NCBI GenBank assembly: GCA_021209875.1
Contig: JAGYVD010000001.1
Location: forward strand, 2,356,001 to 2,420,000
DNA: 64,000 bases
Direction: 5' to 3'
From: Rosellinia necatrix
Taxonomy: Eukaryota > Ascomycota > Sordariomycetes > Xylariales > Xylariaceae
Part shown: in pieces, positions 13,531-24,690 of the stretch
Layout of the letters: every line of letters starts with the position of its first letter
Numbering within the stretch: position 1 is the stretch's first letter
Notes under the pieces: model-generated
What the model was told of the DNA's origin: nothing
Database searches by the model: none
The model's input: only the letters and a program-made list of their open reading frames with translations
Made by a program: the position numbers and the translations under genes

Positions 13531-14358
13531 ATGCAAGCCAGAGACGCAACAGGCCGCCAGGTGTCGTTGCTGAACGATGATATCTACGCCAGCTACCCCT
13601 CGTATCCATCGCCGACGGACTATGCCTCGGGGGGCGATCAATCACCACTAGCCCGCACCCCAGAGCTCATGCGTTCAGATTCTTACGACTCCAATGCTAG
13701 CTACGATGCGACTTCACCATTGACACCTAATCTATATGATTATACAGCGCGGCCTTACTACGACGACTACCTTCAAGAAAAGCAACCCTCCATGAAACAG
13801 ATATCCTATGCCGCAACCCATCGTGCTGGTTCTTACGAAGATGACAGCTCGAACACGTCACAGGAAAAGCCGGGCAAGCGCTATCCCTGCCGGTATCGTG
13901 AGAGTCATGGGTGCGAGAAGACCTTCACCACATCGGGCCATGCATCCCGCCACTCCAAAATTCACACGGCCGAGAAGGCTGTTCAGTGTACATTCCCTGG
14001 CTGCCATAAAAAGTTCACTCGGGCGGATAATATGAAGCAACACCTCGAAACCCATTTCAAGGACAAGTCGAGAGCATCTGGCTCATCCAAGACGAAGGCC
14101 TCTTCTATCTCGTCACCGTCCAAGCGTGGGTCTGTATCCTCCAAGTCATCATCCTCGGCCCAGAGCAATCGAGCGTCCCGCGACATACAAATGTGGGATG
14201 TTGAGCAGTACGGCGCCGATTACATGCCTGTATCGTCTCCTGGTGGGACCTGGGATATGCAGAGCTTAAACACCCCTCTTATGAGCCGCCCAAGGGCCGT
14301 ACGGACAAGTAGCGGTCTGGATACTTTAGCAGCCATTGCCTGCCAAGAAGGTGCTTAG
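13531..14358 (+). CDS. C2H2 zinc-finger transcription factor, Nrg1/Nrg2-like finger pair
   Basis: A single exon encodes 275 residues from the ATG at 13531 (context CGACCATGC). The frame stays open upstream to another in-frame ATG at 13420, but those 37 residues look like translated leader. The first 115 residues are rich in Ser, Tyr and Asp (SYPSYPSPTDYASGG, DSYDSNASYDATSPLTP). Two adjacent zinc fingers follow, near residues 118-175. The first has FTTSGHASRHSKIH and the second is CTFPGCHKKFTRADNMKQH. The GFTTSGH-type helix resembles yeast Nrg1/Nrg2 repressors and several ascomycete regulators. In finger 1 the two cysteines are spaced C-x7-C rather than the usual C-x2-5-C; finger 2 is a normal C-x4-C-x12-H-x3-H. 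After the fingers come a Ser/Lys-rich linker and a tail without a known domain. Nuclear DNA binding is inferred from the fingers; targets are unknown. Confidence 0.85.
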   Translation: MQARDATGRQVSLLNDDIYASYPSYPSPTDYASGGDQSPLARTPELMRSDSYDSNASYDATSPLTPNLYDYTARPYYDDYLQEKQPSMKQISYAATHRAGSYEDDSSNTSQEKPGKRYPCRYRESHGCEKTFTTSGHASRHSKIHTAEKAVQCTFPGCHKKFTRADNMKQHLETHFKDKSRASGSSKTKASSISSPSKRGSVSSKSSSSAQSNRASRDIQMWDVEQYGADYMPVSSPGGTWDMQSLNTPLMSRPRAVRTSSGLDTLAAIACQEGA

Positions 14359-16890
14359 TTTTGACCCTTCTCCTCAGACGCACGCAGATTGCGCCAAGTA
14401 TCGCGTCACGAGGCATTCATTGAACCAAAACTTCAGCCGTCAACCAAAGGTTGATGGACTTAGGTTATGTTCCCCTGCGGCTGGATGCGTAGGCGGGTTA
14501 AGCGGACTTCCTGGAACGGCGTTGGCGGTAAAATACAGCTTTCAGTTTCAAGGCGTGCATTCGATACCTGGAGTCGCAAGCATATGACGGCGCACCACAG
14601 TACCTTTTACATTATTATTATCCTTGTTGTTACTACTACTACTACTATACTACTACCATAAGATGGCCGAGGAAGCGGCTTGAGCAATCACAAGAAGCAT
14701 TGCTATGTTTCGCGCGGCCAAAGCGCCGTGCATCGGACTGTCAGGGGGATCTTCCAGTTCTCCCATCGCCCCCGAAGGATATCGACGCGCACAACGCTGG
14801 ATATAAATACGGTTGGGCCTCTACGGCTGTGGCGGGATGTGTCCACGGTGAAATCCGGGCTCGAGAGTACATATAGCCCCCACATTATCAGACAGCATTC
14901 AACCTGTACGGGTGCAACCCATTCATTGCGTGTACGGTTTTGTTCAGGCGTCAGATACCAACATACCAACATCGCCCGGTGATAGGGTGGTGGATAGCAT
15001 ACGAAGATTAAAGCAACCGTTGGATGAATACAATGGCAAGTCATGATATTATTTTCTTGCTCCTAATCGTGACGTGGCTTGCTTTCCTACGGATAGTTGT
15101 CTTCCCTGGGCGCGCCGTTAAGACCAAAACCCGAGTGAGCGGCTCCCGGTTATGCGTACCTAAACAATAGACGCAAACGGGGTACTGCATATTATATATT
15201 ATGCCTCATATGGCGGATTCTTGCCTGCGCGACTTTCAGCTAATCACCATACTCGCCGGTGCCAGAGATAACGCTAGGGGCAAGCGCGGTTCTGTTATGC
15301 TCATCAAACCACTATCGCTGAGCCTATGTGTTCTCATTCATCTTGTGCCTCGGCCGGTTCAGGTGCACGACAGGTGGGATATGCCAAGGAGAGTTTGACA
15401 AACGAAGACCCTTTTTAGGGGGGAAGGTGGGGGGGAGGGGTGGTGATTAGGTTTGGTTGTTCTTCACGGTCGACTATAGTTGACCATCTCTCCCGTCGGC
15501 TACTGTAGCGCCGGAGGAGGCCTGGTGGGGTTTGGGGGTCGACCCTGACGACCTGGGACGTCGTGTAGGGGTTAGCAGCGCTGGGATTGGTCGAGTATGA
15601 GGCATGCTGGTCGAAAACAGGAAGTGGAGGACCCGAACCCCTGCTCCCGAGGCTTGGGGGGAAACTGGAAAGCTGGAGCAACCTGGGAAGGCTTTCGACC
15701 ACGAGGGATCTTCGGTGCAAGCAAGTACTACTACGTGCATAGATAGTGATGACGACGGCCTGGTGTCATCATTCTTGACGAAGACCCTAGGACCACTACC
15801 TCCTACAGCAAGGTACTTACAGGTTATCTGCACCGACCCACCACCATTGACTACTACAAAGCACCTAACTAGGTATCTAGTATCTAACCTGCCTGGGTAA
15901 CTTCTGTATAACGGCCTGCTACGTGCACTTCTTCAAGTATCGTGCATGCGTCACATGACGGTGCCTAATATGTGTAGTTGAACTAGCACCGTATAGTACA
16001 CACTGTAGCGGTCGTCCGATTTCTCCACTTGTCGTTACTTTTTCCGTTCCTTCAACATGGGACCTAAACCGCCTTGCCTAAGCCACACTGACCTTCGGTA
16101 TGTGTCCAGCTAGCTAGGTGCTCCGTGCTTGAGTTAGGGTACCTTTGCAGTAGGGGGCTCACCCCAAGTGCCTGGGCATCCAGGAACCTCAAGCTCTACG
16201 TGAACGTGTGTAGTGTAGTACTGTACAGTACTAGCACATACTGTAGTGGGTAAATATTTATTTTATTTTCAGGCGTCCCACAGTGACGTAGGAGACGCAG
16301 GCAGCTATAGATACATCCTAAGCCTACCCTCAGGCACTTGCCAAGTTTATAGTCAGGCACGCCAATACCTAACCACCGAACCTAGGTACTTAAGTATTTC
16401 CCATCGCACCGTACCTACCTAAGGCAGCAGAGGAAGAAGGGGGCGCGTTGAAGAGCCAAAGCGAAGTATCCATTGGCGTCACGTCAATACCTACCAGGTA
16501 GTTACCAAGTACACTAGATACGTACTACTTGTAGTGTAGGTTCCTAGTAGGTACCTAGGTACATAGGTAGCCCGCAGTCCCCCCAAATTAGCGATAAGGG
16601 TTCCCGTAGGTAGGTAGGTAGTTAGGTAGTTAGGTAGTTATTCTCCCTTCTCCATCCCTTCGCTCTCTCTCCATGGACAAGCGCAGACATACAGACACGG
16701 AGAACATTTACGATGCACGTGTAGGATCGGGGACAGGACGGGACAGGGCACCCATTCGGAATCCCGGATGGTAGTGTGCACTCTACAAGTACAGGCAGGG
16801 CAGAGCACCACCCAAGGCGGACCTGGGCAACTCTGCCCAAGACAATTCTGTCCAGGACGACTCGGTCCAGGAGGAAAAGATCCGAAACTA

Positions 16891-16946
16891 TCCCCTGTCC
16901 GGGTCCTGTCCGGGTCCTGTCCAGGTCCTGTTCAGGTCCCCTGTCC
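16891..16946. repeat. Tandem repeat of about 11 bp (GTCCTGTCCGG-like)
   Basis: Four to five imperfect copies of GGTCCTGTCC(G/A)G lie side by side. They account for the short repetitive ORFs predicted across them on both strands. Confidence 0.8.
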
Positions 16947-17174
16947 ACAGAACCAGGTCCTCGCGGGGACTGGGAGGACAATTGACGTCAAACCTGATTT
17001 ACCTTTCCCTTTGAACTGTCACATAGTTACAGTAGACACAGACAGATACCCGCGCCCACGCGCGTGTGCTGGGTTCATGAGAACTCAGGGTGTGCCGCAC
17101 CTCCTCTAGCCGGTCGCGCCGGGCTGGTTATGCCAAGTTGAGCCCTGTGTTTGTGTCTTGCTCAGTTGAGCATG

Positions 17175-17260
17175 TTGTTGTGTCTTGTCTTGCCTTGTGT
17201 CTTGCCTTGTGTCTTGTCTTGTGTCTTGTCTTGTGTCTTGTCTTGTGTCTTGTCTTGTGT
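17175..17260. repeat. Minisatellite of TTGTGTCTTGTC units
   Basis: About seven copies of a TTGTGTCTTG(T/C)C-type unit, cleaner towards the right end. It produces repetitive Cys/Leu/Ser or His/Lys/Thr translations on the two strands that should not be taken as proteins. Confidence 0.88.
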
Positions 17261-19030
17261 CCCGCGTTCTGCTCTGCACCTTGTGCCCATACGTACCGAA
17301 TGTACCGATACTCGGGCGAGATCATCAGGGAAGAAAACACACCGCTCGGGAACGGCACATCTTGGACTCGCCTCTTGGGTCGGTGGTCAGGATCTCGATC
17401 TTGATGCCGATCTTACATCCCAACCAATGCCGTGCCGGTGGAACCATGGCGCCGCGGGTCCGGCCGCCGAGGGTCCTGTCTTGCTATCGCCGCATCGCAC
17501 ACGCCCGCCCGTCGATTGACTCTCACTATATATTACTATCATGTGTAGCAGATGACAGGAAAGGGAGAGGAACGCGCTGGGTTGGCATGAGACGCAGGAG
17601 ACGGTCCTGCGACTCGCCGTGTCTTTGACCCCAATATCGACCCGGTAGCTAGCCATCGCCTGAAGAGGGGCCCAGCGAGATGCCTATATTTCGAATAGCA
17701 TGCTTCGCTTGCGATGCGCCACGAGGATCGCTAAGTTGCAACTGTCGCGACCGTCGATTCTCATCGATACCCGTCAGCTCACTCAATGCCGGATGCGAAT
17801 AGCATTGCCTCGGCTTTCACATTCGGCACCGCTCGTGGTGCCAGACCAGCGTCAGGGCGCCTCACTCCTCTCTCGCTAGCGTTCTGTATGATGTTATCGG
17901 TGCCGTATGCATATTTGTCGCCTCATATAGCCCGATGCCAGAACGGTGAGACGACATTAAGACGAAGCACGTCGCTTCCCTCTCTCTCATCTTGTCTACA
18001 AATACGAGACTGCCCACGTGTCCGCTTGTAGTGCCACGTAATACGATTCAAAACAGCCGCAAATGCGGTTGACAGAGAGATCAGGATAATAGCCTGCGAG
18101 CCCGTCGATTTCTCCGTTAGCCCACCTCGCCCGACCTATATGTCGAGAAATTCCTCAGCCAATATCGTTTCAAGGTTCTCAAGGCTCACGCAGAAACCAG
18201 CCCTATCGGTTTGAGACCTCATAACAAAAGGGAAGTCCGTACCGGAAGAAATGGTATCAGCACCTTATCCCTTGTCACATGGGATAGCGAATGAGTTTGC
18301 GCCGTCCTATTATAATAAAGCACTTCTGTTCAAATCCGTCAGATCCTTGCGTCGATGCTTAACGACCACGGACGCGAGGAACCATACCCGACGCCATGAA
18401 CCCTACCCCTCCCTCCCTTTATAGTGTACCTCGAGTTGCTATATCGGGGCTAATTAAGCACACGCAAATAAACCCGGGATCGGAGACCTGAAACCGTCAT
18501 ACTGGAAGGACGCAACATTGATTACGGCCGACATTTCAGAGGCGCATGGCACAGCCTCTCGATTCCCAACATATCATCTGTGCGAGCCTTGCAAATTTTA
18601 TAGCCGGAAATCTTCTAGGACGCCTGCCTGAACACCGCTCCGAAGCGCTCATGAGCTATCTTATACCTCGTGGTGCACGAGATCTAGTGGCGCCGAGACA
18701 GCCTATTATTATTGTATGTCGAAGCCGAACTAGCTTGTGTATATTGAGCGATGGACACCGATTTTGCCTCGATAGTACTACTGCCAATAGGCATTATCGC
18801 ATAGTTACTACCTATTAGCTATAACAGATGATGTGGCTATCCATTTGGAAAATTCAGGTAACAATCTGCACAACATCTTCGGCAACCGTTATATGGTCAG
18901 GCGCCGATATTTTACGTTTCTTCAAAGATCATCCGTTGACCTAATCTAAGGGCCTTTGGCGACGCGAATATACCAAGCAATTAAACATGCAATCAAGCAT
19001 CTAGTTTTGATCATATGGCACCCAAATGTT

Positions 19031-19885
19031 TTACGTTCTTCCCGTTGAAGAAGTGATGCCACCATCAACCACAATCTTCTGGCCAGTGATATATCTTGCC
19101 TCCTCCGAGACGAGGAACAGGACCGCGTTCGCGACATCCCACGCATCCCCCATCCGACCCATGGGGACTTGGTTATCCCTCATGCGTTTGAACCCCTCGT
19201 AGCCCTCACCCTCTTTGCCATCTCCTCCCCCTTCCCCGACCATTGCTGTTACCGTCGGGAAACGTGCCGCCAGACTCCGGGTATATGGCGTTTCTATGAG
19301 GCCGGGGACGACGGTATTTAACCGCACGCCTCGTGGTGCGTAAATGACCGCCGTCGTCTTCATGAACTGCATAACGGCCGCCTTGGCGGCGCTATACGCA
19401 ACCTGCGGTTTACCAATGTACCGCAGGCCCGCGATGCTCGAGATGCAGACAATGGCGCCACCCGCGGGCCGCTGCTTCTCCATGACGGGAAGCACATGGT
19501 GGCAGGCCAGGTACACGCTCCGGAGGTTGACATTCATCTGCGCGTCCCACACCCCCTCCTCCATCGTCGCGGGGCATCCAGGCTGCGAGTGGCCGACGTT
19601 GGCCACGAGGATATCGATGCGCCCGTGCCGAACCACGCACGCCTCGACCAGCGCCCCGACGGACGCGGACGAGGTCCCATCCGTTACCACGACCTCGCAT
19701 TGTCCCCCTTCTCGCTCGATGGTCTCCTTCGTCTTCGCGGCCGAGGCAAGTGTCCTGTTCCCGCCAAATATGGCCGCGCCCTGCCGCGCGAGCACTACGG
19801 CGCAGGCGGCGCCGATCCCCCAGCCCTCAGATCCCGTCTGCCCTAGACCGATGACAAGCGCTGTCTTGCCCCGAAGGTCATGCAT
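19031..19885 (-). CDS. Short-chain dehydrogenase/reductase (classical SDR, FabG-like)
   Basis: One exon of 284 residues starting MHDLRGKTALVIGLGQTG. The frame is open for 53 more codons upstream, to an ATG at 20044, but that part looks like leader and the SDR fold begins right at the chosen Met. Classical SDR landmarks are present: a glycine-rich nucleotide loop (TGSEGWGIG, residues about 18-26), the NVG motif (about 96-98), a catalytic Asn in MNVNL (about 120), Ser in CISS (about 149-150), YSAAK with catalytic Tyr164 and Lys168, and the PG motif (VVPGLIETP). The loop reads TG-x4-GIG, one residue longer than the common TG-x3-GxG. A Gly/Glu-rich insert (EGGGDGKEGEGYEG) sits after the PG motif. 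It should be an NAD(P)-dependent oxidoreductase; the substrate cannot be told. No biosynthetic neighbours suggest a cluster. Confidence 0.88.
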   Translation of the reverse strand: MHDLRGKTALVIGLGQTGSEGWGIGAACAVVLARQGAAIFGGNRTLASAAKTKETIEREGGQCEVVVTDGTSSASVGALVEACVVRHGRIDILVANVGHSQPGCPATMEEGVWDAQMNVNLRSVYLACHHVLPVMEKQRPAGGAIVCISSIAGLRYIGKPQVAYSAAKAAVMQFMKTTAVIYAPRGVRLNTVVPGLIETPYTRSLAARFPTVTAMVGEGGGDGKEGEGYEGFKRMRDNQVPMGRMGDAWDVANAVLFLVSEEARYITGQKIVVDGGITSSTGRT

Positions 19886-20827
19886 CGTGGGCAGAGGTAT
19901 GATGCCGTCGAAGATGATGGCGTCGTCTTGACGTGGCTGAGCCTTGTGGTATAATAAAAGCAAAAGTCCACTTCGTACTCGCGGAGGAGAGAATGAAAAC
20001 CCGGGCTCAATGTACGACCGTATTGAATCAATGCTCCTCTTCACTGGTCTTATAGTTATCTCATGTAGTCATCAGATCCGGGTTTCGCAAAAGTTCCGTC
20101 ACGGGCCATTTCTTCTGAACGGATTTTCTCCGTCAAGCGCTACAAGGGGAGACGAGATCGGCTAATTTGCGTATCCTCTGTATATTACTTTTTCGTGTAT
20201 ATATATGGTGGCTTGTACACCTTTCAGTTGCTTACACACGTTTCGAAGGAAGAGTGAGGAGGCGGATGAGACACGGGGAGGAGGAGGGCCCGTATAACGA
20301 CAGCGGTCCGTATAAATTTCCAATATCTACGGTATCTCAATGGTAATAGAACCAGCTACATTCTAATAAGTCTATTGTGACAGGAAAAATGACGCCGTTA
20401 ATCCCAGCCGGAATTAACGGTATATATGGCACCCGGCGCCATCTATTTATGTAAGAAACCAAAGAGTCAAGGGCGAGTATCAACGCTCACTAGGCCATTG
20501 CAAATAATTAATCACCCAACTACTCCAGCATTCGTACAAGCCGTTGGTTGACGTTGCCCAATAAGAATGGAATGGTTCAAGCCCAGGTTTCTTTTAGCCA
20601 AGTTAAATAGTACCTTCGTCTGGCTACAGTAGAAAAAGTAATACGTGCATCTCTCCATCCTATTTTACGATAAAAAATCGAATTAGCCATTTGCCCTACG
20701 ACATAATTCCTGCGCTCTTCTCTCTACCACTATTTGTCACGAGTTAGCGGTAACGGTAACATCCCACAAGCTAGACCCCATTCAAAGGCTGTTTTTCCCC
20801 CCCCATTTACACTACCTCTCCTCCCCG

Positions 20828-20861
<34 letters not shown>

Positions 20862-21377
20862 GAAATAAAAAAAAGGAAGTATAGTAATGAAAATAAGTAG
20901 CCCAGTTGTAATCCATGATGCTATTACTATTATAATCACGTGTTCGATTGAACTCGCGCGCCAAAGCAAGTGTAACTTGTCGCCATTCAGAGATGGGATA
21001 TATGAATGTTGCCAAATTTCGCTTGCTACCAGTCCCCAAATATCATGTAGGGATATTCTGGTGTCCCATGCTGAATCACCCTCACGCATGCAACCTACAC
21101 TTCTCAAGTATCCATCGGAATCTTCCCTCCTCTAACACATAGTCCACATTAAAGTTGAACGGATCAACAGCCTCATATTTAGTATCATAACCCCCTTCTC
21201 CCCTTGCCTCCATTTCGCCAAGCCCTGATGGGTTCTTTTTTGTCTCGGAAAAAAGCGGAACACACCAAATATGCAATCCAGGCCTTTTTATCTATCCATT
21301 GCCACGGCCACGCGGGAGAGCAAGGCATCGTTCTATTTATCTCTTAAAAATATTAAAATAGCGAGGGCGCACTTCGC
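19886..21377. other. Intergenic region between the SDR and the GST fusion gene
   Basis: Contains the promoter/leader of the minus-strand SDR on the left and the 3' flank of the GST fusion on the right. The only striking element is the T-run/A-run palindrome listed separately. No gene seen. Confidence 0.6.
20828..20861. repeat. T20-A14 homopolymer palindrome
   Basis: Twenty consecutive T are followed directly by fourteen A, then AGAAAT and another A-run. This is a perfect inverted repeat with no loop. Exact run lengths could be affected by sequencing error in homopolymers. Confidence 0.85.
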
Positions 21378-23813
21378 TCAACACGACGGTTGTTCGCCGT
21401 ATTGTGGGCGGGCTCTCAGGAATATATCCTTTGTTTCAGTATATAGTTCGTCCTGGCTTGTAGTGGCTTGAATATGCGGGTTCTGTTCAAGCGCGTCGGA
21501 CCATTGCTGCCAACGTGTACCTGGTATCGGACGCCAATTACGAAGTTCGCATAAAATACGTGACATTCGAATGACGAAGGGGGCGAGGTGAATATCGACG
21601 AGGCATAGGTCGCCACCGAGAAAATAAGGGCCCTGCACGCGAGGTCAGAAAGAGGCCATTCTCCTCGTGTCATTTCGAACCTACTCGCTCATCAGCAGCT
21701 TGAACCAATTCTAGAGCGTCATTCTGGAGCCTATCGATAAACTCGGTTTGTTTCTGGGGATCTAAGGTTCTCATCAAGGCGAAGAATGAAGGGACTATTT
21801 TTGCGTTGATCTGTAAAGGTTAGTCTAAAGGGTTTTTAGGAAGGTAAACCGAAGGTAGGCGAGACGTACGTGGTCAATCCATAGTCTACAGTTGGCTTTG
21901 AGCCGTGGATCTGTGGGCAGCAAAGGAACACCTCGGTCGTAATCCTCGAGCTAAGAAGGCATAAGCATGAATGGGTATAATCGACTTCGAGATGCTTCCA
22001 ACGCTTACGTATTCTAATATGACTGTGCTCTCCCCGCTGGCCCAGTCACCTTGTCGAATGGCCGGAACCAGTCCCCGGGGATTTGCCTCTAACAGTTGAG
22101 TTGGGCGCTTGGACGGATCGGTCTCGCAATACTGGTACGGCATGCCCTTCGCTTCCAGGGCGATCCATACCCGCTGAGAGAAGGGACTGTTACCACTCTT
22201 GCATTAGCAGAAATTAATCTCATTACTGAGCTATAGGCGTACCAGAAACTTGCGGCGTAGAGCTTTAATGGATGCTCTTTCGAATGCTTTTTAGCAGTCA
22301 CAAGAGCATTCCCAGAAGGTCTCTTTTGTTGCAGTGGCTTCTAGATATGCTAATTAGCACGACAAGAACATAACGTTGCTACATAGTCCTTGACTGCTAA
22401 GAAGGCTCAATTTGGGGTGAAGACGAGAGGCGTGGTACTTGATAACTAGGAAGATTACATAGATCCCACGGTTTGAGAATAGAGTTGTAGCTCACCTGCC
22501 CTTTCCTAGCATTTTTCTCTTGTGCAGAAAGAAACCTTTGCACTGTGGATTTCTTAATCTCGTCGCTTTTTTGCAAAGTGTGCTTGTGCGGCCCAGGAAT
22601 GCCGTCCCCCTTGCCGTTGCCGCCGTTACCGTTGACTCTCTGGATGGTCCAAAATTTTTTGGCGGTCGTTTGGCCGTTGGGAGACCGTAACGTCCGGTCC
22701 AGGAACTGATGTGACGGGAAAGCAGCAGTAGGAGAAGCGTTGATGGTACCATCCGCCGAGAATGTGGCATCAGGGAAATGCTCAGTAATTTTGATCTTGA
22801 CATCGCAAAGGTCGCGTTCTCGTGCGAAACGTTTGCGCTTTTTCTTTGCGGGATCATCGGACTTGGGAGTGCCAGGGGGTCTGCCTTTCATCCGACAGTC
22901 CCAATAGTGGGAGACTAGCACCTGGAATTAGCAACTGTGCTTTCGAACACCGACTAGTGTAAGTGGGCAAAATGGAAAAGCTAGCAAGCACCTACTGAAG
23001 TTTTTCCGCTTATATTTCTGAGTTGAGCGATGTGAATATACATTATCAATATGGGGGAAGTACGTTTCAAATCTAGGGATAAGGCATATTAGTTCTCACG
23101 TCGTTCAGTGATTCATAACGAGCTCGGAGCTTGGGCGGGGCGCACTCATCATTCGTTAAAGTAATGGTATCATCAACATTGAACAACTTTTCGCGCCAAG
23201 CCTCAAGGTTAGGCGGATCAACCACTATCCTATTCACTAATTGGCCGTGTGGTCGTTGTTCCGGGGGCGGTTCGGGCATGGTGACAGAGGACGGGGGCCC
23301 GGAATGTGCAGGAAATATACATATGTCCTCCTCGGCGCTGACTTGGGCCATACAGCCGGGCTGGGATATGGGAATATTGGGAGCCAAGAGGCCAAACTGA
23401 TGCTGGCTTGGCGGCCGCGAATGAGAGGGCAGAGGACTAGGGGACGTGTGGTGCGTGTTTGAACGAGGCGGATGCGACTGGGGAATGGATGAGTGACGAT
23501 GACCATGGGTTGCTGGTACGGACGGTGGCGGCTGCTCGCGTTCGAAGCCGTCCTGTGGTGAGTGGTGGGCATGGACAAAGTCGGGATGGCCAACGGGTAT
23601 ATTAGAGAGGGCATTTAGGCCATGAAGGTGATGTTGTAATATGGAGCCGTCGGTATCGATGGAGAGATCGAGACCGGCATGCGAAGAAAGGGTAGAGGTA
23701 CGAAAGGCGTGGGGTGGCGGCGGCGGTCGGTTCGAGTGATGATGGCCATCGTGGCCATGCAGGTGGTGGGGATCTTCTGAGGAGGAGAAATGCATTGAGG
23801 CTGGATCCATCAT
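21378..23813 (-). CDS. Fusion protein: unnamed basic domain plus omega-type glutathione S-transferase
   Basis: Eight exons (23813-23146, 23072-22996, 22914-22496, 22340-22243, 22186-22009, 21950-21870, 21810-21685, 21632-21378) join in consistent phases to 633 residues; introns are 52-155 nt with GT-AG ends. Residues 1-190 are rich in His, Pro and Ser. Residues about 200-385 form an unnamed conserved-looking block with WREKLFNVDDTITLTNDE, SHYWDCRMKGRPPGTPK, the basic KKKRKR and VNGNGGNGKGDG. Residues about 410-633 are a GST. CPFSQRV near 421 supplies the omega-class catalytic Cys; NPRGLVPA and GESTVILEYLEDY mark the glutathione site, and an all-helical C-terminal domain follows. The GST exons have no ATG of their own. 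I recall other ascomycete proteins with this same order, but that is unchecked. Glutathione-dependent thiol transfer or dehydroascorbate-type activity is plausible for the GST part. The role of the basic part is unknown; nucleic-acid binding is only a guess. Confidence 0.85.
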
Positions 23814-23889
23814 GTATACGACATATATTACTATAGATATATACACATTAAATATTCCGGATTTCAACCGTTTGTTGTCGTTGTAATCG

Positions 23890-23985
23890 CCGTCGTGGTC
23901 GCCGTCGTAGTTGTCGTCGTCGTAGTTGTCGTCGTCGTCGTCGTAGTTGTCGTCGTCGTCGTTGTTGCCGTTGTGGTCGGGGCGA
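23890..23985. repeat. GTC/GTT trinucleotide microsatellite upstream of the GST fusion
   Basis: Imperfect (GTCGTCGTT)n about 77 bp upstream of the fusion-gene start codon, hence probably in its promoter or leader. It generates poly-Val and poly-Thr shadow translations. Confidence 0.88.
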
Positions 23986-24555
23986 TGGTCGAGATGGGGG
24001 ACGTAGAGGTCGTGGTTATGCTCGTCGCCGAGAGCCTTGAACCTATTCCTCTGAAGTTGCGTTCTGCGTTCTGCGTTCTGTGTTTTATGTTCTGCGTTTC
24101 GTGCTCTGCGTTGTGCGTTTTGCGTGCTGCTGCTATGGCCGGCGACAATGCTTCTGACCGACGCGGCTTGCCCACGCCTTAATCCAGCCCATATCGCATA
24201 CTGTGTATGAACGGTAGTATGGGGGACAAGATTTGGAGGGGCGAACCGGGGATGGGTGAGAGGAGAGTATATTATCTTCCGAAGGCCCTCAGGTCGAGAC
24301 AGGACAGAGGTGCTCTATTCGGCGAACGGGGCAGTCGTCGGATAGTCAGTGAATGTAGATACATAGATGAACAGAGATCAGGTAGGTAGGCAGGCACCTC
24401 CCTCGGCAGTGCTTAGTAGAGCGGGTAGAGGCGAAGAAGGGGCAAGGAGCTAGAGAGATACAGATCCAACTTGAAGTATATATACAGATGGTAGCTTCCA
24501 CGGCTAGAGGAGGAACGGCCGGGGAAGAGAAATCAAGGTGTCCCTCCCGGGTGGT

Positions 24556-24690
24556 AGCTTCCTGTGGGCGTGTGGATGGGCGTGTGGATGGGCATGTGGA
24601 TGGGCATGTGGATGGGCATGTGTATACTTAGCATGTGTATAGGCATGTGTATAGGCATGTGTGTATAGGCATGTGTATAGGCAGGTGTAT
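24556..24690. repeat. Compound minisatellite GTGTGGATGGGC / GTGTATAGGCAT
   Basis: About five copies of a GTGTGGATGGGC unit, changing gradually to GTGTATAGGCAT units. The minus strand reads HAHPHAHP/HAYTHAYT in one frame, a repeat artefact rather than a protein. Confidence 0.88.

Larger units (their letters stand above)
14359..19030. other. Intergenic region with minisatellites and TACCTAGGTA clusters
   Basis: No supported gene. The ORFs near 15.5-15.9, 16.6-17.1 and 17.1-17.6 kb overlap on both strands and two of them are created by tandem repeats. There is an ACT microsatellite at about 14633-14656, two minisatellites (listed separately), and dense TAGGTAGGTACCTAGG-like sequence at about 16375-16640. 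Confidence 0.6.

Noticed and set aside
17151..17628. Cys/Ser/Leu-repeat ORFs
   Set aside because: Produced by the TTGTGTCTTGTC minisatellite.
21378..22301. A separate stand-alone GST gene starting at 22301
   Set aside because: The apparent start is GTG, not ATG, and the frame has a stop just upstream. The exon instead begins at a splice acceptor and joins the upstream exons in phase, giving the fusion model.
22397..22921. A separate 174-codon gene ending at 22397
   Set aside because: The last 33 codons run through a GTGAGC donor into intron sequence; the start lies within an acceptor region.
23895..24182. Poly-Val ORF
   Set aside because: Translation of a GTC/GTT microsatellite.
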